Shown in pieces: positions 34,022-34,712 of a stretch of 34,712 bases of DNA (positions are counted from its first letter, which is position 1; each line of letters begins with the position of its first letter). The stretch covers positions 1-34,712 of the forward strand of contig JAJZZB010000020.1 of assembly GCA_021797795.1 (NCBI GenBank), written 5' to 3'. The notes under the pieces are model-generated. The model saw only the letters and a list, made by a program, of their open reading frames with translations. It was not told where the DNA came from and searched no databases. Source of the stretch: Actinomycetes bacterium (GTDB lineage: Bacteria; Actinomycetota; Acidimicrobiia; Acidimicrobiales; Bog-793). A program made the position numbers and the translations under genes.

Positions 34022-34712
34022 CGATAGGGATCCCGGCTGATTCAAACCACATCATCGGGTCTCCGGCTTGGTTGTCGGTCGGGTGCTGCGATGGTAGGCG
34101 AGACGCCGCAGCCGCGCTGCTTCGAGTCCGGCCTCTCGGGCCTTGCGGATGGCGCGACCGCGCCCTTCGTGCTCGTCGTCGGGGGTCACGTATCCGATGC
34201 CAGCATGGAGACGAACTCCGTTCCATCTCGGCCGGATGACATCGAGCTCCCGGCGCAGCACCTCGATGTCGGTGATCTTCTCCAAGTGGGGGTACTCGGC
34301 CTTCAAGTGCCCGTTGAAGCTCTCGATCCAGGCCTGGTCGGTCGGGGTACCGGGCCGGCCGAAGTGCTGGGCGATGGCGCACAGCGCCATGAACTCGCGC
34401 GTCGACCCCGAGGTCATCTGGGCACCGTTGTCCGAGACGGCGAGCAGGATGGGACGGGCGGGGTCGTCGGTCGCAACGTCCACTCGGCCGTCGGCCCGCC
34501 GCTCGACGACGTCGAGGAGGCCCTCTTTCGCCAAGGCGTTGGTGAAGACGATCTCGACCTGGGTCGAGGTCTCCTCCACCGAGACGATGTGATCCAGCCA
34601 CTTCCTCGAGACGAGGTCCTCGACGATGATCACGGCTGCGCCGCAGCGGGGGAAGTGCGTCGTGTCGTACACCCAGATCTGCTTGGGCCGGTACTCCACC
34701 CAGTCGGGGAAC
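34004..34712 (-). mobile_element. IS3-family-like insertion sequence, partial (runs off right edge)
   Basis: The left end is placed near 34004, where the SDR protein match breaks off and TGACCTGTG begins; the exact end is not certain because the other end is outside. It carries a DDE transposase gene on the minus strand, reading out of the right edge. Its insertion into the SDR gene removed the C-terminus of that gene. Confidence 0.75.
34052..34712 (-). CDS. IS3-type transposase, integrase core (5' end outside window)
   Basis: C-terminal part (about 220 residues) of an IS3-type OrfB. The catalytic residues are Asp in WVYDTTHF, Asp in SDNGAQ and Glu in WIESFNGHLK, with 35 residues between the last two, the DD(35)E pattern of the family. 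The frame stays open upstream to the right edge (FPDW before EYRPKQ), so the internal GTG at 34699 is not the true start. It ends KPETR about 50 nt inside the presumed IS end. Confidence 0.9.
   Translation of the reverse strand, partial: FPDWVEYRPKQIWVYDTTHFPRCGAAVIIVEDLVSRKWLDHIVSVEETSTQVEIVFTNALAKEGLLDVVERRADGRVDVATDDPARPILLAVSDNGAQMTSGSTREFMALCAIAQHFGRPGTPTDQAWIESFNGHLKAEYPHLEKITDIEVLRRELDVIRPRWNGVRLHAGIGYVTPDDEHEGRGRAIRKAREAGLEAARLRRLAYHRSTRPTTKPETR

Overview
The window is GC-rich, with dense, tightly packed genes and mostly GTG or ATG starts. Three things point to an actinobacterium: a complete-looking start of a mycofactocin operon, a Bpa/PafE-type proteasome activator (which implies a 20S proteasome), and actinobacterial-type DnaA boxes. 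Adding an unsheathed-type pilus operon (PilB, PilT, PilC, PilM-N, PilO) with no visible secretin gene suggests a monoderm, perhaps of the Acidimicrobiia type. That placement is inference.

Region 1 (1-12052, all minus strand) is one long mycofactocin operon. Read from right to left it runs mftA, mftB, mftC, two FadH/OYE-type flavoenzymes, ETF alpha, FixC, FixX, ETF beta, a mycofactocin-type SDR, an NDMA-type alcohol dehydrogenase, and mftF running off the left edge. Nearly every junction is a 4-8 nt stop/start overlap, so the enzymes are probably made together. MftA, B and C make the peptide-derived redox cofactor and MftF glycosylates it. The SDR and alcohol dehydrogenase would reduce the bound cofactor. 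The flavoenzymes and the ETF/FixCX set look like a path that takes the electrons onward, probably to quinone. mftD and mftE are not in the window.

Region 2 (12076-22510) is type IV pilus machinery. The minus-strand operon pilB, pilT, pilC, a fused pilM-pilN, and pilO ends just before mftA. The prepilin peptidase pilD lies divergently on the plus strand, followed by a small conserved protein and a second, separately transcribed pilT on the minus strand. No pilin gene is seen.

Region 3 (22659-28085) is a plus-strand housekeeping block: two uncharacterised small proteins, bpa (proteasome activator) and dnaE (replicative DNA polymerase III alpha), with a tight cluster of three DnaA-box-like sites just upstream of dnaE.

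Region 4 (28086-34712) is more variable. It holds a frameshifted GyrI-like remnant, a strong inverted repeat, an uncharacterised protein, a patatin-like lipase, an unrecognised minus-strand gene, a YyaL-type thioredoxin-domain protein, and an SDR gene cut short by an IS3-type insertion sequence that runs off the right edge.

No rRNA, tRNA or CRISPR array was seen.
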